A stretch of DNA of 39,657 bases from JAKORR01 sp964608495 (lineage in GTDB: Bacteria; Armatimonadota; Zipacnadia; Zipacnadales; FEN-943), in the NCBI GenBank assembly GCA_964608495.1, contig CAZSOQ010000013.1:1-39657 (forward strand), in the 5' to 3' direction. The notes under the pieces were generated by a model. The model did no database searches. It was not told the origin of the DNA and saw only the letters and a program-made list of their open reading frames with translations. The translations under genes were made by a program, and so were the position numbers. Shown here piece after piece: positions 38,551-39,657 of this stretch. The number at the start of each line of letters is the position of its first letter. Position 1 is the stretch's first letter.

Positions 38551-39519
38551 TCATGCCACGGCAGCCACGACCTGCGGCGGGCGGGCCATGGCCTCGGCCA
38601 CGACGACCCGATCGCGCCCGGAGGTCTTGGCCGAGTACAAGGCGCAGTCGGCAGCCGTGAGGAGCCCCTCCGGCCGGAGGAAGTTGCCGTTGACGTAGGC
38701 AGCTACCCCGGCGCTGGCCGTGACCTGGATGGCCCCGACGGCGGTGGGGACCGGCTGGGCGCGCAGCCGCTCGAGCAGCCGCTCGCAGGCGCGGCGCCCG
38801 TCTACGGCGTCGGTGTGGGGCATCAACACGGCGAACTCCTCGCCCGCGTAGCGGAACAGCAGGTCCCCGGAACGGAAGGACCCGCGGAGGAGGGCCGCGA
38901 CCTTCGTGAGGATCTCGTCGCCCACCAGATGGCCGAAGGTGGCGTTCACCTGGCCGAAACGGTCCAGGTCCACGAGCGCGCAGGCCAGCGCGTGTCTGTA
39001 CCTGCGGGCTGCGCCATAGGCGCGCTGCGTCGCCTCCGTGAGGAAGGCCCGGCTGTACAGGCCCGTGAGCGAATCGGTGAGCGTCAGGCCATAGCCGTCC
39101 TCGGGGGCGGGTACCCAGGCGCCCGGCGCGGTCCTGCCCCTCGCCGCGAGCACGGCCTGCCACAGTCGCCGGAGGGCGTAGGGTAGCACCTGCAGGTGCG
39201 ACAGGTCCGGCTCGCGGATCAGGCACTCCACGGTCCCCTCCCACCCCAGGGAAGCAACCGGGCGCTGTTCGTGCGGGTCGGCGAGCACGATCGTGGGCAG
39301 GACGTGCCCAGCACGGCGCAGGCGCCTGAGCAGCCGCCAGGCCGCCGGGTCGTCGGGCCCGCTCGCCACGACCAGGACGTCGAAGGGCTGCTCGTGGGCC
39401 AGCGCCGCCAGACACTCGTCGTCGCCGGCAGAGGTGACACACTTCAGTCCCTCCGACCGGAGCGCCCGGGCGGCCAGAGCGGCGTGGCGGGAATCGCCAT
39501 CCACCAGCAAGACTCTCAT
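38551..39519 (-). CDS. diguanylate cyclase (GGDEF) with a degenerate receiver domain
   Basis: Residues 1-115 resemble a response-regulator receiver (MRVLLVDGDSRHAALAARAL), but the phosphoacceptor Asp expected after FDVLVV is Ala (VVASGPDD), so it should not be phosphorylated in the usual way. Residues 145-310 are a GGDEF domain: LTDSLTGLYSRAFLTEATQR, LVDLDRFGQVNATFGHLVGD and RSGDLLFRYAGEEFAVLMP. The signature is A-G-E-E-F, an active variant in several enzymes. The upstream R-S-G-D is an intact I-site (R-x-x-D), so product inhibition by c-di-GMP is likely. The start at 39519 has GAGGA upstream; the longer frame adds 34 unlikely residues. It is a stand-alone gene convergent with the DUF4380 gene. 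Confidence 0.92.
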   Translation of the reverse strand: MRVLLVDGDSRHAALAARALRSEGLKCVTSAGDDECLAALAHEQPFDVLVVASGPDDPAAWRLLRRLRRAGHVLPTIVLADPHEQRPVASLGWEGTVECLIREPDLSHLQVLPYALRRLWQAVLAARGRTAPGAWVPAPEDGYGLTLTDSLTGLYSRAFLTEATQRAYGAARRYRHALACALVDLDRFGQVNATFGHLVGDEILTKVAALLRGSFRSGDLLFRYAGEEFAVLMPHTDAVDGRRACERLLERLRAQPVPTAVGAIQVTASAGVAAYVNGNFLRPEGLLTAADCALYSAKTSGRDRVVVAEAMARPPQVVAAVA

Positions 39520-39657
39520 GGGGTCCTCGTCACTGAGGCCATGCGCGGCCGCAAGACCGGGAGACAACGGCGGCCTCAGCTCGCCGAGTGCAGCGGCGTG
39601 ACCTTGATATCGGCAACCCACGTGCCAGTTTGAGGCCCGGCAGGGGGCGCAGTCCCC

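Noticed and set aside
1..39657. CRISPR arrays, insertion sequences, prophage genes, rRNA
   Set aside because: No regularly spaced repeats, transposase or integrase motifs, phage structural genes or rRNA segments were seen on either strand.

Overview
The window is high-GC DNA from a bacterium. It contains one tRNA array, clear housekeeping blocks (galU, murB, nadB and a phoH-pgpH-ybeY-dgkA run) and, around them, many genes for scavenging and catabolising sugars or sugar acids. These include DUF4380 proteins, Gfo/Idh/MocA dehydrogenases, xylose-isomerase-like TIM barrels, large secreted glycoside-hydrolase-like proteins and an ECF sigma factor with an unknown C-terminal domain. This mix resembles Armatimonadota or similar deep-branching soil and sediment lineages, but no marker here fixes the phylum. 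No phage, transposon, plasmid, rRNA or CRISPR signal was seen. Almost every gene has a long open antisense frame, as expected at high GC3, and those frames were discarded.

Layout. 1-3.0 kb: a 5'-truncated TolB-like propeller protein converges on an extended ECF sigma factor. 3.2-5.3 kb: a secreted glycosidase-like protein is divergent from the sigma factor. 5.3-20.3 kb: a nearly unbroken minus-strand stretch. In order of coordinates it holds an exported unknown, an endonuclease V homologue that appears to have lost its active site, a DUF4380 lipoprotein, xylulokinase, a Gfo/Idh/MocA dehydrogenase, an 848-residue secreted TIM-barrel protein, a membrane-anchored protein, a hairpin terminator, a second Gfo/Idh/MocA dehydrogenase, a UroD-like protein, MurB and a PRC-barrel protein with a Cys/Asp-rich tail. 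20.3-21.8 kb: galU, preceded by five tRNA genes (Lys, Glu, Val, Phe, Thr) with a good promoter. 22.1-23.6 kb: a lipoprotein and a Pro-rich XRE regulator whose promoter is framed by palindromic sites. 23.6-30.5 kb: a minus-strand block phoH, pgpH, ybeY, dgkA-PAP2 fusion, larE-like, nadB, with the start codons mostly overlapping and a good promoter upstream. 30.8-31.6 kb: two small membrane proteins. 31.7-37.4 kb: a sugar-acid cluster with iolB, two TIM-barrel isomerases, glycerate kinase and a cyclophilin-like protein on the minus strand, facing creatininase and a second DUF4380 protein on the plus strand. 38.5-39.5 kb: a GGDEF protein with a degenerate receiver.

How they fit. The secreted glycosidase-like proteins and DUF4380 proteins probably bind or open glycans outside the cytoplasm. 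The dehydrogenases, isomerases, xylulokinase, IolB and glycerate kinase would then channel released sugars or sugar acids toward pentose-phosphate and glycerate metabolism. The iolB cluster lacks the other classical iol genes within view, so it may represent a different route. The most unusual single gene is the endonuclease V homologue: by alignment from memory, its catalytic acidic residues, the family lysine and the C-terminal histidine are all replaced while the rest of the scaffold is kept.
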